64,000 nt of DNA, taken from NCBI GenBank assembly GCA_026545765.1, contig CM048843.1:14909200-14973199 (forward strand). Direction: 5' to 3'. Below, one piece after another: positions 1 to 9,578 of the stretch (its first letter is position 1; the number at the start of each line of letters is the position of its first letter). The notes beneath the pieces are model-generated. The model made no database searches. It saw only the letters and a list, made by a program, of their open reading frames with translations, and was not told the origin of the DNA. A program made the translations under genes and the position numbers. This stretch comes from Plantago major (Eukaryota; Streptophyta; Magnoliopsida; Lamiales; Plantaginaceae).

Positions 1-300
1 TTACTGATGTTTTTTTTATTTGCGTTGCTAAAAGTTTATTAAATTAGATTTTAATTAATAGTCAATAATGTTTGAGTGTTTGATATATTGAGTAAAAAGA
101 GTTTTACTGATGATTTTTTTTGTTGCTTTTGCTAAAAGTTGATTGGATTAGATTTTTAGTAAAAGCCAGTAGTGTTTGATAAGTATATCGATTAAAAAAA
201 ATTACTGATGATTTTATTTGTTGCTTCTGCTAAAACTTTTATTAAAGCAGATTTTAAATGAAAGTTGATGGTGTTTAATATATTGATTGAAAATCGATTT
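1..300. repeat. AT-rich tandem repeat, about 100-bp unit, three copies
   Basis: Three diverged copies begin at 1, 104 and 202. Each opens with TTACTGATG, followed by a T-rich stretch, a TTGCTAAAA-like core and a GTGTTTGATATATTGA-like end. The copies differ by substitutions and small indels. I see no coding capacity and no link to a known repeat family. Confidence 0.75.
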
Positions 301-1116
301 AATGTTTTAAAGTTTGGAAAATTTAATTTAATCAGTTAACTTCAATTGAGAAAAACCAACTACCTGCATAAAGTAGTTATTAGCCGTTATTGAGACTGAT
401 TATGGTGGTTATCTGGAGTATATGTTTAAAGCAGCTTTCGAGTTGCTTTTCCCTGCTTATGTTGGTTAATTTGACTTTGTTTAGATAGTTGCAGCAGAAC
501 TTGGAAAACAACCGTTTTAATTCCAGCATTACAAAATCACTTTTTAAGCATTTGTAAGCATGTTAAAAGAAGAGTAAGAGTTGTATGAACTCTGAAGCAA
601 CTTGTGCTGTGAAAAGATGTGAAATTCTTGGGGAAAAGCAGTTAGGAAAAATCACCTCCATCCCAAGTATTTGGCACAATGCCCATAATTTATACACTAG
701 TCTGAAGTGTTTTTCCCTTGCACTTGGGAAAAACATGTCTAAGACTTTGTCGAAGTTCGGTAGGATGCATCTCTCGGTGAAATGGACCAACAGAATCAAA
801 GTTCACCTGACTTTCATAGTCTGCAGCAGAGCCCACACAAAGCATAGCTCAAACCTCTGCTAGAGAGTTAACAAAAACAGGATTAGATTTCTCCGCACCA
901 CCCTATATGTCCATTAGATTAATATCAAGAAAGAATTTTATGCGTATTCAAGAGGAATACCTGTGAACTGTGGAGTGAGGAAAAGGCCACCCAGATCACG
1001 AACCTGCAAAAGCCAGACTAGTGCGAGAAAAACATAGGGAAAGCTACACTCACAGATCATAGGTGAATCAATGGATGCAACACATTTTCTATGAAATAAA
1101 TAAACAACGGTGTATG
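301..1116. other. Non-coding spacer left of the gypsy insertion, with possible minus-strand exons
   Basis: No convincing protein gene is seen. On the minus strand, 1003-961 is framed by a good acceptor (CTTTTGCAG before 1003) and donor (CACAG then GTATTC), and another acceptor (CTCTAGCAG) precedes position 856. Before the retrotransposon inserted, this DNA lay about 0.5-0.6 kb downstream of the KH gene stop codon. These could therefore be spliced 3'-UTR or read-through exons of that gene. No reading frame stays open through both pieces. Confidence 0.3.
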
Positions 1117-1121
1117 TAATA
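1117..1121. repeat. Target-site duplication TAATA, left copy
   Basis: TAATA directly precedes the 5' LTR and is repeated exactly at 15606-15610 after the 3' LTR. This is the 5-bp duplication expected of an LTR-retrotransposon integrase, so the element is an undisturbed single insertion. Confidence 0.93.
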
Positions 1122-1843
1122 TGATATGTACCTTTTAAGTCCTACTCCCGAACTAAGAAGACTTAATCATATCGGGACAATGCTATCAAGGTAGTTCAAC
1201 TTCACCATAGTTAAAGGTCCGACTACACCAAAATCAAGAGGCCGACCCTCTAATACTTCGACCTTTGGACTACAATCCAAGCCTCATCTACTTAATGGGC
1301 CAAGTCCATTAAGGGCCCATGAGCCCAAGTTCTAGCATGGACGAATCCGGACCGTACACTTGGCACTTATCCAAGAGAGGATGATAACAAACCTTTGCCT
1401 ATAAATACAAGGCCTCTACTCCTCATAAACGGTAAGTAACGACTTCCGAAAATCTACTATCGAAGTTTTTAAGTCCTAGATTGAAAAGTCGACCGACTTA
1501 TTAACTAGTTGAATCTAAGTACCGGGTTGTCCTAGGCAAACCGGCCCAAAAGGGTCTAACCCCTTATTTTCTTGTCACAGATCAACGACGGACACCACCG
1601 AGGACAGACAGACGCAACGGAGGACCGACGGACTCAACCTCGGACCACAAACGTGTCTAGGTCCACTTTTTCGTCCGCACACTTTCCGACCTTCGCGAAG
1701 TCACGAATTTAATCAAAGTAAAGGCGACTTGAACCAAGGACTATTCGACTTCCGCTAACTAATATCATCGTTCGAGCAAGAACTACATCCATCTAGGGCG
1801 TCGACGAACTAACTAGCGACTTATCCATTTTTACCCCATATCA
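1122..1843 (+). repeat. 5' LTR of the gypsy element
   Basis: 722 bp beginning TGATATG and ending ATATCA (TG...CA). It contains a TATA-like CTATAAATACAAGG near 1400, a plausible promoter. It matches 14885-15605 nearly base for base. Confidence 0.93.
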
Positions 1844-1845
1844 TA

Positions 1846-1862
1846 TTGGCGCCGTCTGTGGG
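1846..1862 (+). other. Primer binding site of the gypsy element
   Basis: TTGGCGCCGTCTGTGGG starts three bases after the 5' LTR. The TGGCGCC core is typical of plant Tat/Athila-type primer sites, which are complementary to a tRNA 3' end. I cannot assign the tRNA with certainty. Confidence 0.75.
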
Positions 1863-1883
1863 AATCACTTAGTACAAATAGCC

Positions 1884-4083
1884 ATGGCTCCAGCTAGAAG
1901 ACGTACTAGAAGGACCGCTCCAGTAATTCTTAGATCAACAACTTCTGATGTTGGGCCCCGAAGTCAAGTCCGCAACCGCACCCCACGGGAAGTCAATCCT
2001 TTCACAGGGAACCAACAGATCAATGAGCATGATGATATAGATGGCCTCGAAGCTTCTCTTTCCACCACGGAACGACGAACGGGACAGCAATGCCCTCCCA
2101 ATCCACCAACTCCGGCACCCGTAGACGCAATGACTGTTATACCTCAGGTCACTGCCGACGGTCTACTGGCCGGATACAATGAAGCTCAAATTCAACTTTT
2201 GCAAGCCGCCCTGTTACTAAGGACCCAACCTCAATTAGGGTCAGGCGTGAACCTCCCAGACAACTCTAACCACGCACCACGAAGAAGCGCTCCGTGCAAT
2301 CCAGAATCAACCCCAAGTAACAACAGATCATGTGGTGGAATCCAGAGGACCCCCGAACTCTCGAAATACCGATCGGTCCGAAAGTCTCAGAGCCTCAAGC
2401 CATAGAGCCCCGGGAGACTGACGAAACATGCTAAATCGCCGGGCTCGGAGTAATTTGCACTCGAGAAACAATCGGAGGACAGGTAGAGAGGAGAACATGG
2501 GAGTCGACGAGAGAACACGTTGTGACCCAACTCCTTCTCGAACCACCGCGCGAAATTGGCAACGTCAAGATGACGGGAGAAGGGACCACGGGGAGCAATA
2601 CGACAAGGAGAACGAAACTCTCAACGGGTACCGGGGCGACACTCCACCCCAAAACCATCCCCGCCATGGACGATTCCGTAATGAAAGAATACAGTCGCCA
2701 ACCAGGATGACTAGGAATGATGATTATCGAGACCACAGGAGGGGAAGCCGAGATAGGGGAAGGGAACATCATCGAAACCGAACCAGGTCAAGGTCTGCCA
2801 GGACTCACAGGGGGGACAAGCACATGGATGAAACCGAACAAATTAAAGAACAAGTTAGGATCCATGAAGCTGCCCTAGAATTGGAACGGTCAAAGCTAGA
2901 AACACTTACCCATGCAAGAGATATCATGAAATATGGAAGGAGCCTGAATCCTCTTTGCCAAGCTATGAGGGACACCGAACTCCCTCCGGGGAGGAGTGCC
3001 CCGAGTTTTAAGGAAACATATGAGGGAATCACATGCCCAATAGATCATCGAATTCATTTTGAGGCATCCCTGGGAGGCATGGGAGTACCGGACAATGTAA
3101 AGGCACAGTTATTTCCCAACACCCTCTACGGACCCGCCATGACTTGGTGGAAGCACCTCCGGCCCAACACTATAACATCCTGGGACCAGATGATCGCCAA
3201 ATTCACTTTGCGATTCGAGAACTTCCTCGAAATAGCTTGTCCAGTCAGCTACCTGGCAGAAATTGTGCAAAAGGAACATGAAAGCTTGAGATCGTTTGTC
3301 AAAAGGTTTGAACAAGCAGTTGTCCTCGTTGAGTCACACCCCATCAAAGATCGAGTATTCCACATGGGCGAGAATACCAACAATGCTTCATTTCTCTACA
3401 CGATTATTGATGCAGGAATAACCACCGAACGAGAGTTGAATGAAGTAATCAAAAAATTCTTGAGCACACACGAAACCCTCGACAAAATGGTAGTGAGAGC
3501 CGAGGTCAAGAAGGCAAAACCAGTACCAGATAACACAAGGTTGGGAAACCAACATTTCGAGCAAAAGCGGAAAGGTGATAGAAGAGGAAGGGTTGAGGAA
3601 AGAAGAAGATCTCCCCGAAAAGTTTACATAAACTACGCTGACCTAAAAGCCCCCAAGGAACAAATCTTGACCATCATGCAAAGTCAAGGCTTCCCAATCC
3701 AGTGGCCCCCTAAGCACAGGGAAACCAGGTTCACCAGGAACTCGAACGAGTACTGTCACTTCCACCAACAGACGGGACACTCCACCGGAAAATGCACGCA
3801 CCTCAGGCAGGAAATCCAGAGGTTGATCGAAATGGGATATTTGCAAGAATACATCATGAGGAAGCCCGAGGGCACCGACCAACGCGAAGCCGGACGAAGA
3901 TACCAGTCCAATGAGCCGCGTGGTGCAAGGGACCGGAGAAATGCATCTCCCCGTCGTTCTCCTCCCAGAGGGTCTAGCCTTAGGCATAACAGAGGTGAAA
4001 GGCCCGCTCCGATCAAGAGACGCTCGTTTAGCCCAAGACAATCAGTTACGGACCACCGAGGCGAGAGGACGCCGAGAGGCTAG
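1884..4083 (+). pseudogene. gag of the gypsy element (broken)
   Basis: Two reading frames together cover a Tat-type Gag. The N-terminal part (1884-2405, start at the ATG after the leader) is rich in Arg, Thr and Pro. It is cut by a frameshift and stop near 2400, and the main part continues at 2428-4083 in another frame. About residues 190-360 of that part form a retrotransposon Gag domain, including MTWWKHL and the SLRSFVKRFEQ helix typical of PF03732. A zinc-knuckle-like motif of the form CxFHxxxGHxTxxC lies near nt 3752-3795. The C-terminus is again rich in Arg, Pro and Ser. Gag would coat the RNA genome in virus-like particles. The stop at 4081 separates it from protease in the same frame. 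Confidence 0.85.
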
Positions 4084-4203
4084 GAGATCCCCAAGTCCGC
4101 ACGAGAGAACGGGAGGGTAGCACGTCGAAACTCAACCAACTTACGAGATGATAACCCGGTCCGCTTTGGGAGAATACTTAGCATTGGGAGGACCCTGGAG
4201 GAG

Positions 4204-4794
4204 ATGAGGAATGCTCGGGAAGCCATGGCAAGATCACTGAGAAATTCGGATGAGAAATCCGTCAATATGGTGGCTCCCGGCACCAACGTGATCACCTTTG
4301 ACGAATCTGAAGCACCCCCTCCATGCAAGGGAGAAGGATTGGTCCATGACCCGGATGTCCCCTTGGTGGTGGAAATGGACATAGCAGGTTATGAGATCAC
4401 AAAGGTATTAATCGATACCGGTGCCTCCTCTAACATCCTCTTCATGAGCACTGTCCGAAAAATGGAAATGAGTTTAAAAGGATTGTTACCGGTGACAACG
4501 GACCTCGTTGGCTTTGGAGGAAACCGGGTCAGGCCAAGAGAAATCCTGTATCTCTCGGTTTCCATGGGAAAAGCTCCACTCAGGGTTATTCACCAAGTCC
4601 CTTTTGTTGTCACCGAGGCAGGTTGCGAATACAACATAATTATGGGGAGACCGGCTCTAAATCAATTCAAAGTAGTGGTGTCAACCTTCCACCTAAGGAT
4701 TAAGTTTCCCACCGCAGTAGGCATCGGATCCCTTAGTGGAGATCGGAGAAGAGCATGGGAATGCTACACTCTCTCTACTAGAAGGGTGTCGTGA
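4204..4794 (+). pseudogene. Aspartic protease segment of gypsy pol
   Basis: This segment is in the same frame as the main gag part, beyond its stop codon. It holds a retropepsin-type active site, IDTGASSNILF, near nt 4411-4443, followed by the GFGGN flap-like segment and IIMGRPALNQF, both typical of plant gypsy proteases. The frame ends at 4794 with unrelated-looking residues, and the link to RT at 4924 is interrupted by stops. In an intact relative this enzyme would cleave the Gag-Pol polyprotein. Confidence 0.85.
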
Positions 4795-4923
4795 CCTTTT
4801 AGGAGTGAACATGATATAAGGAGAGAAGAAGATGACCGGAGAAGAAAGAAACAGTGCCTCTTTATCCAACAAGAAAGCCGAAGGAAGAGGCGAGAAAGAC
4901 CTCCCGGGAAAGGAATCAACTGG

Positions 4924-6694
4924 TTGAAAATGGGCGTAGAGAAAAAGAAAATGGCCGCAATGGCCAAGGAGTGCGAGGATAGAATCGACGAATATCAAGT
5001 CATTCCCCCTGAACCACCTGGTGAAACGCCGACCAAAAGCTTCTTTCATGAGAATCGGATGGCCCCCCATGAAGACGTCTTAGAAATCCCAATTGAAGAA
5101 GGATATCCCGAAAAAACAGTGAAAATCGGCTCGGAAATGGACGCAGAAACAACCATCAAAATGATTGCCTTCTTAAGAAAGAATGCCAATGTTTTTGCCT
5201 GGGGAACTGAAGGTCTGAGCGGTATAGATCCTCGAGTCATGGTACACGAACTCCACGTTGATCCAAATGTCCGACCCATTCGACAGAAGAAGAGAGACCA
5301 TGGTCCCGTCCACAACAAGATCATCGCAGATGAGGTAGAACGACTACTCAAGGCAGGACACATTGAGGAGCTTCATTACTCTGATTGGATATGCAATGTG
5401 GTCCTAGTAAAGAAAAGTCCGGGAAAATGGAGGATGTGCAATGACTTCATCAGTCTCAACCGTTTCTGCCCAAAGGATCCCTATCCCCTGCCAAGAATTG
5501 ATCAATTGGTAGACTCAACTGCCGGGTGTGCACTGTTGAGTTTCATGGATGCTTTTCAAGGCTTCTATCAGATCAAGATGGCCGAGCATGATATCGAAAA
5601 GACCGCTTTTATCACCGCAGGGGAGTATATCTTTCAAGGTCATGCCATTCGACTTTGAAATGTCAAGCGCCACCTACCAAAGATTGGTGAACCAAATGTT
5701 CAAAGAAGAGATTGGAAAATCAATGGAGGTTTATGTAGATGACATGCTAGTAAAAAGCAAGGAGACATCTGATCACATCCCCATCTGGAAAGATGTTTTG
5801 CCATAGTAAGAAAATACGGAATGAAACTCAATCCAGCCAAATGCACATTTGGAGTAACTGGAGGAAAATTCTTGGGGTACATGGTGACACAGAGAGGGAT
5901 CGAGGCAAACCCAGAAAAGATAAAAGCCATATTGGAGCTTCCACATCCGGAGAAACTCAGGGACGTTCAGAGACTCATAGGGAAGGTTATATCCCTTAGC
6001 CGCTTCATTTCGGATCGGTGAAAAGAACCTCCCTTTTTTCAAAATCCTAAGGAAAACGGACAAGTTTGAATGGAACAATGAGTGCAAGGAGGCATTTGAG
6101 AACTTGAAGCTCTATTTATCCTCCCCGCCTCTACTTTCCAAACCAGAAGAAGGAGAGCCCTTGTACATCTATCTCGCCATCACTCCTGAAGTGGTGAGTT
6201 CCGTCCTGGTACGCATACAGAAGAACGAACACCTTCCGGTGTACTACCTGAGCAAAGTACTGGGAACGGCGGAGAAAAATTACAAGGAAATAGAGAAGTA
6301 TGCCTATTGTCTGGTAGAGGCCTCCAGGAAGCTCAAGCCATACTTCTGTTCCCACAAGATAGTGGTCCTCACGAACCAGCCGCTAAAACAAGTCTTAGGT
6401 GACGCTTCGAAGTCAGGAAGGTTGGCTAAATGGACAATTGAGTTAGGAGATCATACGATCGAGTATCAAGCTCCATCTGCCAAAAAAGCCCAGGTCCTAG
6501 CTGATTTCCTAGCCGAATATCCGGGGAACATGGAACCTCAAAAATATAAAGATGAGCAAGCCCCCAGTGAAGCCCCGAAAGACATTTCACCAACAAGCCA
6601 GGTTTTGACATTAACAACGGAAGTGGCTGGATTGGATAATCAAAAAAGTCAGGAAATCGATCCCGTGGCAGAATGGATTATCGCTGAAAAATAA
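4924..6694 (+). pseudogene. Reverse transcriptase and first RNase H region of gypsy pol (broken)
   Basis: The RT fingers and palm are clear: VRPIRQKKR, WRMCNDFISLN, then DAFQGFYQIKM, and the catalytic YVDD near 5733. The palm is split by a frameshift near 5640, just before MPFDFE, so the YVDD lies in a different frame from the N-terminus. The frame shifts again near 5800 and near 6015. From 6104 the connection and RNase H-like part follows (VYYLSKVLGTAEKNY, ADFLAE), ending in a stop at 6692. At least three breaks make this RT non-functional as written. Confidence 0.88.
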
Positions 6695-6733
6695 AGTCCT
6701 AGCTTACCTCCCCCACCAGAAGGAGAGCCGCCC

Positions 6734-7198
6734 GTGACCGCCCTAAAATATAAACCGACCCTACGAGTGGCTTTTATCCCGAAAGAACTCGGTCCGGAAG
6801 AAAAGGACATATGGGAACTTTATGTGGACGGTTCATCGGCCGCTCATGCGGGTGGAACGGGGTTATTACTGATCAACCCAGAAAGAGCCCAGATGGAATA
6901 TGCTATCCGCTTAACATTTCAAGTAACAAACAATGAAGCTGAGTATGAGGCTCTGATAGCAGGAATGAAGATGGCCAAGTCAGTCATGGCCAAAAAACTC
7001 AAAGCTTACTCCGACTCTCAGCTAGTCGCGAACAAGATTACGGCAAATTTACGACAAAAAGTGCTTCAATGATCAAATATCTAAAGGTAGTTAAAGAGTT
7101 AGAAAAAGCGTTCGACATGTTTAGTCTGATCAAGATCAACCGAGCAAAAAACACCATTGCCGACGGATTATCAAAATGGGCTACGGCCTCGAGTCGCT
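6734..7198 (+). pseudogene. Second (archaeal-type) RNase H of the Tat-lineage pol
   Basis: Contains LYVDGSSAAHAGGTG (first Asp), NNEAEYEALIAGM (Glu) and AYSDSQLVANKI (second Asp), the acidic triad of an RNase H fold. The frame changes near 7065, and the remaining C-terminal helix, with DGLSKWAT, ends at 7198. A second RNase H of this kind between RT and integrase is a known diagnostic of the plant Tat lineage. It would degrade the RNA of RNA-DNA hybrids. Confidence 0.82.
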
Positions 7199-7215
7199 GA
7201 CACCAGACGGTCCTT

Positions 7216-8511
7216 ATGACTGCCAATGAATCAGCCCTCACTGCCAACAAGGTCATAATGAACATGGGCGTCATATCTGACGACAACACTTGGATGAGCG
7301 ACATCGTGAACTATCTACAGAATGGGATTCTACCCCGTGATTCAACTGAATCTAGAAGAGTCCAACGAATATCCCAACGCTACTTCCTCTCTGGTACAGA
7401 CCTATATAGAAAGTCCTATGATGGAACTCACCTCCGTTTCCTGGGTCCGTCTGTGGCCAGTACAGTGTTGGAGATCCATTTAGGAAGTTGCGGAAACCAT
7501 TCAGGAGGAAGAGCCTTGGCCCAGAAAATTCAGAGAAATGGCTATTATTGGCCAGCAATGCAAAAGGAAGCTAGAAGATTCTCACGATCATGCTCGGAAT
7601 GTCAAAGGTTCGCAAGGATCCTCCATCAGCCTACCATACCAATGATACCATCAACTATCCCATGTCCATTCGATCTGTGGGGCATGGATATCGTAGGACC
7701 TTTCCCTGTAGGACCCGGCGGGAAAAAATTTCTCATTGTGGTCGTAGAATACTTCTCGAAATGGGTAGAAGCCGAGGCAACGGGCTCCATTTCAGAGAAT
7801 AAGGTCATGGACTTCCTTTGGAAATTATCGTGTCGATTTGGCCTACCACGAATACTAGTTGCGGACAATGGTCGACAGTTCTCCGGGTACAAGCTCAAAG
7901 ATTGGTGCGAAGAAATGGGGATCGAACAGCGTTTCACTTCCGTTGGGTATCCTCATGCCAACGGACAAACCGAGGTAACCAATCGTACCATCGTCGACAA
8001 TCTTCAGAAGAGACTGGGAGACGCAAAGAAAGATTGGGTCGATGAATTGGAAGGAGTACTATGGGCTTATCATACCACGACAAGAACGGCTACACAGGAA
8101 ACTCCGTTCAGTTTGGTGTATGGATCCGAAGCTGTAATCCCGTCCGAAATCTCAATCAACACCTTCCGGATCCAAGGGTACGTTCCCTCGGACAACCACG
8201 ACAAAAGAGTGTACGGCCTCAACATGCTCGAGACCAAAAGAAGTATGGCCCTAGCTCGAACCTTAGGATACCAAGCTATTATGGCAAGGGCCTACAACAA
8301 ACATGTGAAAAGTAGGGACCTCCAGATTGGAGACTTGGTGCTACGAAAGGCTGATATACTAAAACCAACCGGAAAACTCGAACCCAACTGGGAAGGTCCC
8401 TACAGAGTCACAAGGGTAAGTATCAATGGGAGCTACGCTTTGGAAAGCATGGACGGCAAACCGCTCAAGCGTACTTGGAACGCCAAGAATCTGCAGAAGT
8501 ACTACACCTAG
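7216..8511 (+). CDS. Integrase of the gypsy element
   Basis: This is the longest uninterrupted pol part, up to 431 residues. In order it shows an HHCC zinc-binding domain (GSCGNHSGG ... CSECQ, nt 7483-7605) and the rve catalytic core with Asp in MDIVGPF (about 7684), Asp in ADNGRQF (about 7861) and Glu in TEVTNR (about 7969). The C-terminal chromatin/DNA-binding part carries a GPY/F-type motif, WEGPYRV (about 8390). It would insert the cDNA and cut the host target with a 5-bp stagger, consistent with the TAATA duplication. In an intact element it would be released from a polyprotein, so the ATG at 7216 need not be a true start. Confidence 0.88.
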   Translation: MTANESALTANKVIMNMGVISDDNTWMSDIVNYLQNGILPRDSTESRRVQRISQRYFLSGTDLYRKSYDGTHLRFLGPSVASTVLEIHLGSCGNHSGGRALAQKIQRNGYYWPAMQKEARRFSRSCSECQRFARILHQPTIPMIPSTIPCPFDLWGMDIVGPFPVGPGGKKFLIVVVEYFSKWVEAEATGSISENKVMDFLWKLSCRFGLPRILVADNGRQFSGYKLKDWCEEMGIEQRFTSVGYPHANGQTEVTNRTIVDNLQKRLGDAKKDWVDELEGVLWAYHTTTRTATQETPFSLVYGSEAVIPSEISINTFRIQGYVPSDNHDKRVYGLNMLETKRSMALARTLGYQAIMARAYNKHVKSRDLQIGDLVLRKADILKPTGKLEPNWEGPYRVTRVSINGSYALESMDGKPLKRTWNAKNLQKYYT

Positions 8512-8645
8512 ATCAATTATAATAGGATCTTTTGAAATATATCATCTTTTGGCTACCATGTAATCCTATCGTTCGATTATAATGAAGCATTTATTTTTCT
8601 GTCAACTATTTGCAAGAAGAACCGTACGCGCCACTAAGGGCAGAC

Positions 8646-9120
8646 ATTATCTTAAAGTTTCTCGGACCCAAAGTGTCAGAGAGAAACTCCCTAAGAAACA
8701 AAGATTGAGGTGCGGATTGTCTCGGACCCAAAGTGTCCGAGGTATACCGACGCTCGACTCAAAAATTATCTTAAAGTTCCTCGGACCCAAAGTGTCAGAG
8801 AGAACTCCCTAAGAAACAAAGATTGAGGTGCGGATTGTCTCGGACCCAAAGTGTCCGAGGTATACCGACGCTCGACTCAAAAATTATCTTAAAGTTTCTC
8901 GGACCCAAAGTGTCAGAAAGAAACTCCCTAAGAAACAAAGATTGAGGTGCGGATTGTCTCGGACCCAAAGTGTCCAAGGTATACCGACGCTCAACTCAAA
9001 AATTATCTTAAAAATCCTCGAACCAAAAGCATCCAAGACCAAGCATTGGAAGAACCCAACATTGACGAATTTTGCACGAAAAATGCAACTCCCGGGGTCT
9101 AGGACCCAAAGAGTCTTAGA
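8646..9120. repeat. 119-bp tandem array built from hairpin-bearing 59-bp half-units
   Basis: Units begin at 8646, 8765, 8883 and, degenerate, 9002 (periods 119, 118, 119). Each contains two copies of CTCGGACCCAAAGTGTC. Hairpin starts lie at 8660, 8720, 8779, 8838, 8897 and 8957, a steady 59-60 bp apart, with weaker ones at 9016 and 9098. The arms CTCGGAC and GTCCGAG pair perfectly around a seven-base loop. The array lies between the pol stop codon and the 3' end of the convergent antisense gene. Confidence 0.9.
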
Positions 9121-9578
9121 ACAATCAAGGACCAACACCACGAGACTGAATCTCGACCCAATCTAAGCCTCGGACCAATATTCAATTTGTTTGATTTTCG
9201 GGCCATTAGTTCAACGTTTGAATAGAAGCTATAAAACCATGAAGTTTGAATATCACGATAACGCAAGGTATGGATCCGAAGATCAACAAGATAACAAGAA
9301 TAAAGACATGCGTACAAACATTCAAGATGGACGAAAATAAAACCCAAGTTTATTGCATTAAAATCGGTCACTCCTGGATCAACAAAAGTTACAGTTAAAA
9401 CCCAAAAGTACGAGGGATGATCCAGGCATGACCGATGAGAGGTGTCAAAGGTACGAGTTTAACCCTCACAAGCCAAGGGGATAGCTAGTCAAAATATCAC
9501 CAAAGTCATAATAAGTGTTCAAATAAGTCAGACACTCTACAAAAATACGCAAGGGCATACCCTTGGATCGAATCAAGT

